A stretch of 51,013 bases of DNA from Micractinium sp. NFX-FRZ (taxonomy: Eukaryota; Chlorophyta; Trebouxiophyceae; Chlorellales; Chlorellaceae): contig JAPTJF010000449.1 of NCBI GenBank assembly GCA_029339195.1, positions 1 to 51,013 on the forward strand. The letters run 5' to 3'. Below, piece after piece: positions 19,623 through 31,600 of the stretch (its first letter is position 1; each line of letters starts with the position of its first letter). The notes below the pieces were generated by a model. The model made no database searches. It saw only the letters and a program-made list of their open reading frames with translations, and was not told the origin of the DNA. The position numbers and the translations under genes are program-made.

Positions 19623-22600
19623 TTACGTCCGCATGCGCTGCATGCGCCGGCGCTTGCCCTTGCCAGCGCTCTTCTGCCCCTCCTCCGCTGCTGCCTGCTG
19701 CTCCTCCGCTGCCGCACCCTCCTCCGCGCCCTCTTCCGACTCCTGCGGCTGCCGCCGTCCTCTGCGCTTGCGCCCCGAGTTACCTGCAGTCGCAAGGGCA
19801 CCGCAGAGCAGCGCTGGTGAGCAAATACCTATTTGGCAGCACATACCTATCTGGCATCCCCCAGCCTGCGTGCCACAGCCCCTCAGCATGGCAGGGCCGG
19901 TGCCCCAAGCCTCCTGCTTCACCGCTCCAAGTCACTGACACCAGCGGCATCTTTCCTGCACCAGCCATACCCAGCCCACCACCAGGACGCCCTCCCACAG
20001 AAGCCCCGCCCACCTGCTGCTGCTGCTCCTCCGCTGCCGCCTCCGCCCCCCATGGCCATGTCGCCCAGTGCCAGCTGTGCCTCCAGCTCAGCCAGCTGCC
20101 CCTCCACCTCCTCCAGGTCACCCCGGCACTCTGCCTCTGCTTGGTCAGCAGCCGCCTGCAGGCAGTTTGAGGCAACAAGTGTGAGGCGACAGGGAGGCAG
20201 CAGGTGCAGGTGGGCGGTTGCGGGGCGGGCGTGGATCTGCATCGCGCCCACTGCCCTCCTCGCGGGCGCAACTGAGCAGCAGCAGCCCCCAGCGGGCGCA
20301 ACTGACCAACAGCAACCACCATTCAATAAGCAAGGCACAAGGCCCAGGCGCCAACAGGCACAGCAGCCGCCGTCGCAGCCGCATCACAGCAGCAGCAGAC
20401 AACGGGTAAGGTGAAGCAGGTGACGTACCTGCGCCTGTGCTGCAGCCGCATCTGCCTGGTTGCGCCCGCGCAGCAGCTCCGCCCACTCCTCAAGTGCCGC
20501 CACCTGCTCTGCAGCCGCCGCAGCCGCAGGGTCCTGCACCACCAGCATGGAAAGCAGGCAGTCCGTGAAGTGCGCAGGCAGACGGTTGATGCTCCGACCG
20601 CTGGCTTGCCGCCTCACTCACACAGGCCAAACAAACCTGCCTGACCACACAGCTCCCAAGCGGCCAGCAGGTCACCCTTTGGCTCTTTCGTCCCTGCCAA
20701 AGCCAGCCCTCTCACCTCGCCGAGGGTGCCGCTGCTGCCAAACCGCACGTCTGCCTGCTCCACCGGCGGCACCCTGAAGCTGGCGCCGCTGACGATGCCC
20801 TGGGCGGTGATGCGGCGACCATCCAGAGTCAGGATAGTGCCTGCCGCCGTGCGCAGCTTCTGCGGCGCGCGGCAAACGAGGCGGCGAGGGCAGGACAGGG
20901 GGAGGACAGCTTGAGTGGCAAGCAGCCCAGGCTATGGAGCCAAGCCAGGCCGGGCCAGGTGGCCATCCGCGATGTACTGCCAGCCTGGGAGGCAAGAGCT
21001 GAGGGGAGCATCCTCTTCATTTTGCAAGCCCACACAGGCCATCCAGCTACCTCGCAACCAACTTCCACAGCACCCTGTCCCTGACGCTGCTTGGCATTCC
21101 TGCATTGCCCAGCGCCATGAGTCGACACCACCATGGGGCCAGGCATGCACCCTACGTCAGCTCCCACCCAGCGTCCCCCAGCTGTTTGTGTGCAGACTGC
21201 TGTGCTGGCCAGGAACTCTCATTGCCCCTTTGCCAACGTTTGCCTACCTCCCTCTCCCAGCGCAACAAAACTGATGGCAAACCAAGACTTGTGTGCACCC
21301 ACCGTGGCCAGGAACTCGCGGTAGGCCTCCGCCTCCTTGAGCCGCTCAAACACCAGGGTGGTGCCCAGCATGCTGGACAGCAGGGAGGCGCGGTGGCCGC
21401 GGCGCGCGGGGCGCACCAGGTTGAGGGCGTAGCCCAGGCAGCCGCGCGGCCAGTCGGTGGCGGCCATGCCCACCCCCTCGGCTGCGTGAGAACAGGAAGA
21501 GGGCACAGCGGCGGGGCACAAGGTGAGAGACAGGTGGCTGCTGGGCAGGGTGATGGCTCGTTTGTAAGTGGGCAGTGGAGTCACAGGGGCATGGCATGGC
21601 ATGGCAGATAAACAAAAGCAGGCGTGGCTGAAGAACCAGCTGGTGGCCAGCATGTGCACCTTTCCAGCAGTGAACACGTCCCACCTCCCAGGTGCCCTGG
21701 CTCACCCTTCTCCCGCATGTTGCCAATCGCACGCGTGTGGGGCAGCGCCAGCGCCAGCGGCGGGTCGACGCCCCGGCACGCCGCGCGCTGCAGCGCGTGC
21801 GCGCGCTCGCCGGCGCCCGCAAAGCCGGGCGAATCTCCCGCCTTGCTGGCACCCCCTCCTGTCACCAGCATTGTCATTGCCAGCATGTCGGGAGCCGCCA
21901 TCTTCTTCTGGGCCAGCAGCTGGGCCATGCGCTGCCGTGCCGGCACGTCGGTCACCACCACCGTGGCCAGGCTGCCCCGCATGTTGGCCGACAGCACCGC
22001 TGCCAGCTCAGCGTCGTCCACAGTGGCCAGCTGAGCCAGCACGCCCACCAGCCCGGGGTCGCCTGCGGAGCAGGGCAGGAGGAGGGGACGGGGTAATGGA
22101 GAGTGGAAGGGGTAGGGAAGGGGGCCAGGGAGAAGGGGGCAGGACATGTGGGCAGGTAAACGAGCGTAACTGGTGGCCAGACAGACAAAGGGTAGGACAC
22201 GTAAGCAGGCTGGTGGGCAAGGAGGACACGGCGGGCAAGGATGCCAGGTTCCATGCAGTGCGGGCTAGCACATTCAGCTGCCGAATACTGTACGCGCCGG
22301 CTTGCATAACGGCCCCCGTGCCCTGACCCACCTGACTGCAGCAGCCGGTCTATCGAGGCTGTCGTGCCCTGGTGCGGTGCCCCGTACCGCGCCTCGAGCG
22401 CTTCGGGAGGCTCCGCACCCGCCGCCGCCTCTGCTGCACGCCGTGCAGCTGCCAGTGCCTTCTCAGCAGACTTGACGCTGGAGGGAGCGGGGCCTGCGAG
22501 CCCATTCTCCTTGCTGGTCAGCACCTGCAGGCAAGGCAGCAAGGGCAAGGAAAAGGCAGGAAGAGGTGGGGGCGGCAGGCTAGGCGGCACTCAGAGTGGT

Positions 22601-25600
22601 GCATGCTGCTGCGCGTAATCACCCCTGCCCATTGCCCTGTCTGTAACCAGAGCTGCAGCGTCCCTGCCACTAATGCTGCTGCACCATCACAAAAGGGAGG
22701 GGCAGGCGCCTGCCCCCTGTAGCGCCACCACCGCTCCCAGGCCCCCGCAGCGCACCCCTGCCCACCTGCTGCATCTTCTGCTGCTCCTGCTGGGCGCCCT
22801 CCAGGGCACGCTGTGCGCTGCCCAGCTGCTGGTTGAGCTGCTCCCGCCGCTGCGCAAGCTGGCCACGCTGCTCATTCAGCCGCTCAATGTGAGCAAACCT
22901 GAGTGGGGAGGAAGAGGGCAGGGGCAGGGGCAGAGGCAGATGGACTTATGTGCAGCGCTCACCCGCAGGGAGTCAAGGGCCAAGGCATGCAGAGACAAGG
23001 ACGACTGAGCCGGCAGACAGGCTGAGGAGGCGTTGCAGAGGCCCATCTCAATATCTCACAAACCTCCGATCCGTGACTCACCTGGCAGCATCGTCAGAGA
23101 AGAGCACAGGGCAGCTCCAGCAGACCGCCCAGCCATCATTGTCCGTCTCCAGCTCATGTGCTGAGCTGGGGTAGAGCCCCAAAGCCTCGCACACCAGCTC
23201 ACACTCCAGCGCACCGCTGCCAGCGCGGCCTAAAGTGGCAGACAAGCAGAGCAGGGCAAGGTGGGAAGGGGCAGATAAATGACAGGTGGCAGGCCGACTT
23301 GAGCTGATGAAGTCGGAAGCAGAAGGGCGGGCAAGCCAGCAGGTGGGCGCATGAGCGGGTGGACAAGCAGACAGGCAGAGCAGGGCAAAGTGGGAAGGGT
23401 CAGATGCACGCCGGGTGAGAGGCCGACCAAGTTGACGAAAATGGGGGCAAGCCAGCCGGCGGGCGACCGAGCGGGTGGCCAAGCAGGCGTTTCACCCGTT
23501 CACTGCCTTTGCAATACAAGCCTGCAGCCTCTCCCGCCTGCCCCTTGCACCCACCCACCTGTGCCCTCCACGACGGCCAGGTCGCCCGCAAACGCCCTGC
23601 CTCTCTCGTCCGTCTCCAGGGCTCCGCCCACCTGGGGCGTGTGCAACTCCGGTAGCTGCGAGTCGTCAGCGCCAGCAGCGCCCGGCTGCTGGCGCAGGCG
23701 GAAGCGCACCTGCACTCCAGGCCAAGGGATCAGTGTGAGAGTCAGGAGATTAGAGAGCGAGTAGCAGTGTCGGCTGGGTGAAGGCAGGCGGTTATGCAGG
23801 TGATGAACAGGCTGAGCTGCACGCCAGCCCTCACTGCCCTGTCACCGCTACCAACCAGCGTGTCCTTCTCACCTGCACCCCGCTGCCACCTGCCGCGTTG
23901 CCGTAGCAGTCCTGCAGCTGCACCGCAGCGTTGCGCAGCATCAGGCGCTGCTTGCTGCTACCGCCGTTGGTGACGGCCACCTTGTCGGGCAGCGATGCAG
24001 CCTCCAGCCTACAGGGGTGCAACCGGGGGACGGAGGCAGGTCAGGATGAGCAGGTGGGAGGGAGGGCAGGGTGCAGGCAGGTCACCGGGAGGAGGCAGAA
24101 ACCTGCGCTTAGCAGCAACAAAAGGACAAGAGCAGCTAGCACATGGGAGCGCACATTGCTTGCCCCGGCCAACAGCTGGGTGCCTGCCCTAGCGCGCCCC
24201 ACCCCGCCCACCTCATCGTGACGGGCTGCCCAGGCTGCACCGAGAAGCGCACGCTGGCGCTGCGCAGAGTGGCCTCCTTCTTGGGCAGCCCTGCAGCCAG
24301 CTCCGGCCGCGACTCCACATACTCTGCCACCGCGCTGTACGTGCCAGCCGTCGTCAGCTCAGCCAGCTGGAACAAGTAGTTGCCCTCCTCCGTCTGCACC
24401 TCCTCCTCGCCCGCCTCTGCCGGCAGGCTGTAGGCCACCACATCCGACTTGCCGCCGCCTGCAGGGGTGGGGGGCAGGGGTTGGGGGGGAATTGATCGTG
24501 AGACAGGAGGTGCGGTGCAGGCCAAGCAATGCAGGCGTAGAACTGCTAATACTGCCAGGTCACACAGTGTGCATGTGCAAACAGGCCACAGCCTGGGCGC
24601 TCAGCAACAGATACCCGTCGGCCCACCAGGCCCCCGGCCAACAGCCACACACCTGGCGGCATGACCTTGAGCGTCAGGCTGCCTGCCGCCACGTCAAGCG
24701 GCACCGGCGCCCCGTTCTCCGTGAGGATCGCGACGTGCAGCTCGGCGCGGGTACCGGCCTGGCAGTCGCCCGCCTCCAGCACATCTGGCAGCAGCACCCG
24801 CAGGTCAGTGACTGTGTTGAGCGTCTGCGTGACGAGCTGCAGCACAGCGTCTGCCACCGCCACCTTGCGGCTGGCCGACTGCACACGCAGCGCGTAGCCG
24901 CCCGCCTCTTCCGCCGTCACCCTCACATCCTTGAACACCGCCACCCCCTTCTTCACTTTGACCTTGTTGCCGCCCGCCGCAGCCACCGAGGCGGCGCGGC
25001 CCGAGCCATCCGTGGCCAGCGCGCTGCTGTTCAGCGACACCTGCAGGGAGGGCAGGGCGGCAGGCAGGGGCAGGCAGGCAGGAGAACAGGTGTGCATGTA
25101 AGGATCAGGGGAAGAGAAGGGGGCAGAGCAGGGTTCTGTGGGCAGCAGGGCCAAGACTTGGGTCAGCAAGCCAGTGCGGAGCGGATCTCAGAGGCAGACC
25201 ACTGCTGCCAGTGTTCCACATGCACACGCTGACACAACCACCAGGCCATGCCACCAGCAGGTTCCCGCCACAGGCACCTGCCCACCTCGAAAGTCTCACT
25301 GGTGGTGGGGTTGCCGGCGGCGTCGCACACCCGCACTCGCAGCTGTGGCAGCGTGGCCTTGGTGCCGCACTCGATGGTGGCAGGGCCCTCCACTGACAGC
25401 TGCGCTGGCGGCCCCGCCCGCAGCTCCACCTCCAGCCCGTCTTCTTTCAGCAACGTTGCGCCGCCCTCCCCAGCTGCATCCCGCGCGGTGATGGACACCA
25501 TGCTGCGGGGCAGGCGAGGCGGAGCAGGCAAGCGGGAGGGTGAGCAGCAGCAGGCTGGGATGTGAAAGAGAGCAGGCAGGCATGATTCTGGCAATTTGCA

Positions 25601-28600
25601 GGAGGAGCAGCGGCGCCAGCATCCGTGCAGACAGGCCAGCCTTTCCCTTCTTGCCGCTGCTCCATACCCTTTCCACCATGCCAGTGTCACAAGGCGGCCG
25701 GTGCCAACGCACCTGCCAGTCATTCCCTGGCCACTCACCCGGGGTGCCCCGACACCGTCAAGCGCACAGTGTACACCTGGGCTCCGCCCTGCGACACCCA
25801 GCCCTGTTCCCACTCCTCCTCGTTGTACTGCAGCGGCCCCTCTGCCTGCAGCACCAGCGCTGGCTGCGGCAGCTCGCCGCCGGAGCATCTGCACTCGACA
25901 GGGGGCGGCACGTCTGACAGGCTACTCAGGGGCTCGGGCAGGGCAAGCAGCGTATGAAGAAAGAGAAAAGGAGCACAGCAGGATTCACAGGTTGTTGCAG
26001 GGGCCACCACAGCGGGCCCAGCAGGCTGCCCGTGCGCAGAACCGGCCCACCAGGCAATCTGCCTGCGCCCCAGTGTCGCACAGCATGGCCGGGCCTGGCC
26101 TCCGCTCCTTTCCCACCCCAATCCCACAGACCTGTTGTTGTGGGCGTCCAGTGCCTCGATCTCCATAACAAACTGCTGCCCGCACTGCACCACCCCCAGC
26201 TCCTCTGCCTTCTGGCTGGTCAGCTGGTCCACCATGCTGTAAGGAGGGATGGCAGGCAGGGAGGGGCAGCAGGGGTGGGGTTGGAGGAGGACATAACAAA
26301 AGGAGGGACGGCCAGGGCAGGTGGGTGCGTGCCGACTTTTGATAATGGGATTGCAACAACAGCCTGCCCACAGGCCGGCCGGTCTGCACACTACCCACCT
26401 ACCCGCCAGTGCGCCTGCCTGCCCACCCCCAGCCAACCAGCCCGCCACCGCACACACCTGAGCGCCCAGTGGTTGGGTTCAGCAGGCACGGGGTGCACCT
26501 CCAGCGCCGTCTCCAGCACCAGCGGCTGGTCGATGCCGGTGACGCGCACCCACTCGGTGCGGACGTGGCTCACGTGTTCTGGCACCTGCAGGCCAGAACG
26601 GGCGTTGGGCGGGCTGGGATTTTGCAGGAGGACATGCCCCATGTCATGGTGGTTGTGGCCCACATGAGTCTGCCAAGCCCCACCCAATGGGCCGGCATGA
26701 ACATGTGTCACCAGCCCCCGGCGGCAGCCGCAGCACCCAGAGGCATCGGCACCCAGAGGCATCGGCACCTCAACTTTGAACTGCAGGCAAGGTGCTGCCC
26801 GCTTGCAATGGAGGGGCAAACTCCAACGTGCCCTGCCCGCATGTCGAGTCATTGACCCACCGTGCAAGGCGGCAACTTGAATGGCTCGCCATTCCAAGCC
26901 AGCTTCTTGGCACCGCTGCGCCAGGAGACGGTGACCTTGCCAGTCAACTCCTGGGCTGCGAGGGCGCCGCTTTCGTCTAGCAGCACAACCCGCAGCCCAT
27001 TGGCTGCAGCACCAGGAGGCGGGCGGGTAGGCAGGCAGGCATGACGCCGGGACAGAGAAGGCAGCCAGTGAAGCGGGGAGATAGGCGGGGAGATAGGCGG
27101 GACGATGCAGGCAAGACTCAGGCAGGCAAGCAGGTATGTACACTGCTACCTGCAGCAACAGCCACTGTCCTGCCCTGCCTTGGCTGCCTGGCACACAGTG
27201 CTGACTCATTTGCACATTTCCTTCGGAACAAAACGGCAGGTCCTGGCCACCCAGTTCTCACCTTGGCTGCCGGCTGCCACTCCTTCCAGCACCGCCACAG
27301 TGGTGGGCCCGTCCTCTCCCTCCACCTCCTTGGTGGGCAGCGGCTGGTTGTCCCGCAGCACCTGGATGGACACTGGCAGCTGCGAGGGCTCCACCACCAC
27401 AGGGAAGGCGAGGGTGCAAGTGGGGCCTGCCGCCGCCACTGCTGCCACTGTGTTCTCGCTGGATGGCGTGGCCTTGAGGCTGAGTTGCAGGGTGGCTGGG
27501 CCGGTGGTACTTGTGGAGCAGGCAGCGACCATGCCTGCAGGCAGGCAGTACAGGCAGTAAGGCAGTCAGGCAGTATGGCAGTAAGGCAGGCAGGGGAGGG
27601 ATGTGCTACGGAAGGGTTTCCACACTGCCCTGCCCTGCTGTGCCACCGTACCCTCCAGCAAACATACACAGCAGTCACGGAAGCACAGGCAAACAACCGG
27701 GGGCAGCTTCAGCGACTCACCCCCCACCGTGGCAACGCCCACCGCGCTGACGCTGCACTCCTTGGCTGTCGGCTCCGTGGCCTCGCATTCCGCCAGCAGC
27801 ACGAAATCCAGGTCGGCTAAGGGGGCCGTGGGGTTGCCCCAGGCGTCAAACACCGCCACCTGGAACGGTGGCAGGCTGCTGCAATGCTGCAACGTGACCG
27901 CACCATCGCCGCTGCCAGCCGCCTCCCAAGGGTGGCCCGGCAGCATGCGCAGCGTGCGCGGCGCGCCTGCCCGCAGCCGCAGCGGCAGCAGCACAGCCTC
28001 CAGCTCCGGCGAGCTGGCCAGGCTCACGTGCAGCTGCACCTCTGCCACCGCCAGGCTCTGCTTGGAGGGGGCCGCCTGCGCCTGGAGGCCTGTGGGGTGC
28101 GACAGCCCACCGCCTACAGAAAACAGCGCCAGGCCGCCTGACTCCTCACCCTCTGCCGCTGCCGCTGCCGCTGCTGCCTCGCTGCCCAGCAGCTGCAGTC
28201 CCGTGAGGAGCAGCCCGTCCTCACCGCCCGCCTGCTGCACCACCACTGCCAGCTCCTCGCACGGCTGCAGCTCGCCGCTAGGCCCCGGCAGCACAGCGCT
28301 GACGCTGAGGCTGGGCGGCGTGGCTGTGGCAGCCATGGGCACCGGGTTGCCAAATTTGTCACTGAACATCACCTTGAGCGGTGGCAGCACCTCCCCTGCA
28401 GGCAGGAGAGCAGAGCAGGGAAGGCGGGGTCGCATTGAATTCGAAGAAGCGAGCACAGCAGTGGCGGAAGCGAGCCAGGAGAGGGTGCAGAACAGGGGCA
28501 TGTCACATGCATGGTCAGCTCCACTGCCTCTTCCTGCCCGCCGCTGCCATAAAAGCTTCCCATCTGCCACTGACCCACTCACCCAGGGCGATGTCTTTGA

Positions 28601-31600
28601 GTGCCGCCACAGCCTTGCCCTCGCCCGACAGGCTGAAGCTGCAGGGCGCCCCCGGCGCCACCACGAGCGCCACCACCGCGTGCAGCGGCGACTGGCCAGC
28701 TGGCGCCGGCGCTGCCACAAACTCCAGTGCGTACCGCCCAGAGTGGCGCAGGCCGTCACTGATGCGAGCAAACTGGAAGGTTTCCTTGATGGGCGTCTTG
28801 TTCTCAAGAGTCAGCAGCAGCTCCGATCCCTGCGGGATGCCAGGGCTGCCCTCACCGCAGCCGCCCCCCACTGCTGCATTCTCAGCTGCTGCCGGGTCGG
28901 AGTTCTCGTCCTGCTTCCTGCCCTTCCTGCCCTTGCGCTGCCGCTTGGCAGCGCGCCCGCCACCCGCCGGCTCCTCCTCCTCTCCTGCTGCACCCGCTGG
29001 CGGCGCCTGCCCCTCAGGTGGCAGCCGCCACAGCCGCTGCGTGACCACGATGCGCTCATTGCTGAATGGCGCCTTGAGCATGCGGTGGCCGCCGCCGTTG
29101 AGCACCGACACAGTGGTCTCTGGGATGGTGTCGCCGGCTGTGAAATCCAGGGCCTGCCCCGTGGCAAACCGCATGGGCTCAATGCGCAGTGAGCTGGCCA
29201 CCTGCGGCGGGGCGACCAGGAAGTTGCCAGGCAACGGCACATGAGTACTGAGCCGGCTGGCACTCGGGCAAACAGGGCGGCAGGGCAAGCGGCTGGCAGC
29301 CTGCCTGCCTGCCAAAGCGGTCGGTCAGCCGTCACCTGCACAGCGATAATGCAAACCAGCTGCTGCTCTCCTCTGCTCTGAGCCCGCTGCAACGGACCTT
29401 GGCACCCCCTGGTACCGACGTCCCGACCAGCACATTGCCTCCCCACCTTGAGCATCTCCTTGCCCAGGTGCTCCTGCTGCTCTGCCTCTGTCAGCACGGC
29501 CTCAAGGCGCCGCAGACTGAACTGCTTCTCGCAGGCGGTGCCGTACACCTCCGCTGGCAGCAGCTCCACATGCACGCGGCCGTTGGCGTAGCAGCCATCC
29601 TCCCGCACCGCCTGCAGGGGAGGTCGGTGGGAGGTGTGTGTCAGTCAAGGGGGAGGCTGGCTGCACACATGCAGAGGCCACAAAGTGGGCGGGCCGGGCA
29701 GTGAGACAGCCAGCAGTTGGCCTAGGCAGCCCTCCCTGCTGAGTTCAACCACCATGACAGGCTGACGGCGGAGCACCTCCCCCCGCTGCACCCTCCCTGC
29801 AACAGAAGCCCCAGGTCGCATCGTCACCTGCGGGATTGTGAAGTGCAGCACGCGCCCCACAGCCTGCGGCTTGGCGTTGATGCGCACCACGTCACCCTTG
29901 CTGATGGTGCGGGCACCGTCGGTGATGCGCTCAAACGCGGTGGTCTCCTCGCCCAGCTTGCTGCGCACTGAGGCCTGCAGAGGTGTGTGCAGGAGGGAGG
30001 GCAGGATAGGTACAGCAGCAGATGAGACGACACACGCTGGGCAGGGCAAACCGCAGGCATTAAAGCAGGGGCAAGGGCAAGAGCAGGGGCCACACACTAG
30101 CCTGTCCACTAAGCCAGCACTCGCACACGAACAACCCAATCAGCGCACCCGCCCTGCCATCACCTCCCTCCCCGCTCCCTGTGTCACCTGCGTGCGCGAG
30201 TCTGCCAGCGCCTCGAAGCGCACCGACTTGTCCAGCGTGGCGTGGCAGCGCTGCAGCCACTGCTTGAACTTGGCCTCCATCTGGCGCTCCCCGGGCACCG
30301 CCCCCGCCAGAACCTCTGCCAGGTTGTCACGGAACAGAAGCCTGCAGCTCACAGCAGCCAAGTGGTGTCGTGAGGTCACCTTTGGGATGGACGCATCGTC
30401 CGAATCCCCTGCCGGGCCAAGCCACCCTGCCCTGCAGTGCCTGCCGCCTTGTCCCCCCTGCAGTGAGTACACAGGAACGGCGCGGCAGTGGGGAGCCCAC
30501 ACTGGCCCTGCTCACTTGTTGCGGGTGACGCGGAAGGCGGGGCCGAAGAAGAGGGCGCCGCGCAGGCGGCGGAACGCCTCGTCGGGAATCACGTCCTGCA
30601 GGGAGCGGGCGCACCAGGAAGAGGTGGTGGTGGATGACAGACGAGCCGTGTGAAGAGCAGAGGCCAGAGCTGGCAAGAATGAAGGAAGCACACCGGCCGT
30701 CCCCACATCTGTTCTCCGCCCGCCACGTCAGTGCTCAGAGGCCAGGACGCAGAAAGAGCAGGGCTGGCAGATGTCACCACCTTGCGCCGCCCGTCCGCCT
30801 CTTGGCCACTCACTCAGCCCTCCACACGCCTGTTTTCAGCCCGCCCCGCACCCACCTTGGCCTGCGCTGAGCGCTTCGACCGCACCGCCTCCAGAAACGG
30901 CAGTGTGTCGATTCGGGCTCCAGGGATGAGGCGGCCCTGCCAGAACGCCTCAAAGATGGGCGTCGTCAGCCAGGCACCCAGTGCCTCCTCATCTTCCTCC
31001 TCCTCCCCGCTGCCCCCTGGCCCTGCGCCGCCACCCAGCTGCGTGCCGCGGGGCAGTGCCTGTGTGGCTCGCGGCTGCGCCTGTGTGGCTCGTGGCGGCA
31101 GCTGTGTTGGGCCCAGCTGCGTGGCGCGCCCGCCCACATACTTTGGGCTGCTGGCAGGCTTGGTGGAGGTCTGCGGGTTCTCCACCGGCACCGTCTCCTG
31201 GTCGTTCTGGAAGGGGTAGTAGTAGAGCACGCCACACACGGTGCCCTGCGCAGGCCAGGGGCAGCAGGGGCAAGGCAGCAGGCACGGATTGCACAGCACC
31301 CAGCAAGGGTGCTAGGAGACACAGCAGGGCGCTGCATTGCGTGCGCCCTGCTAAAGCCCACGGCCACCCGTTGGTGCCATCTGCTGAACCACCTAGCTTA
31401 GCAAACAACCAGGCAGCCAGGTACTGGTGCCTTCCAGCCCCGTCCCGCTCACCTTGTCGGGCACTTGGAGGGTGAATGTCAGCTCCGACTGCTGCGCCCT
31501 CAGCAGCTTGGTCTCCATGTCGTCCTCCACCTCTGCCAGACGCTGCTGCCACACGGTGTGCGAGTCCACCTGGATTCGGGGACATGTGGGCAAGGGCAGG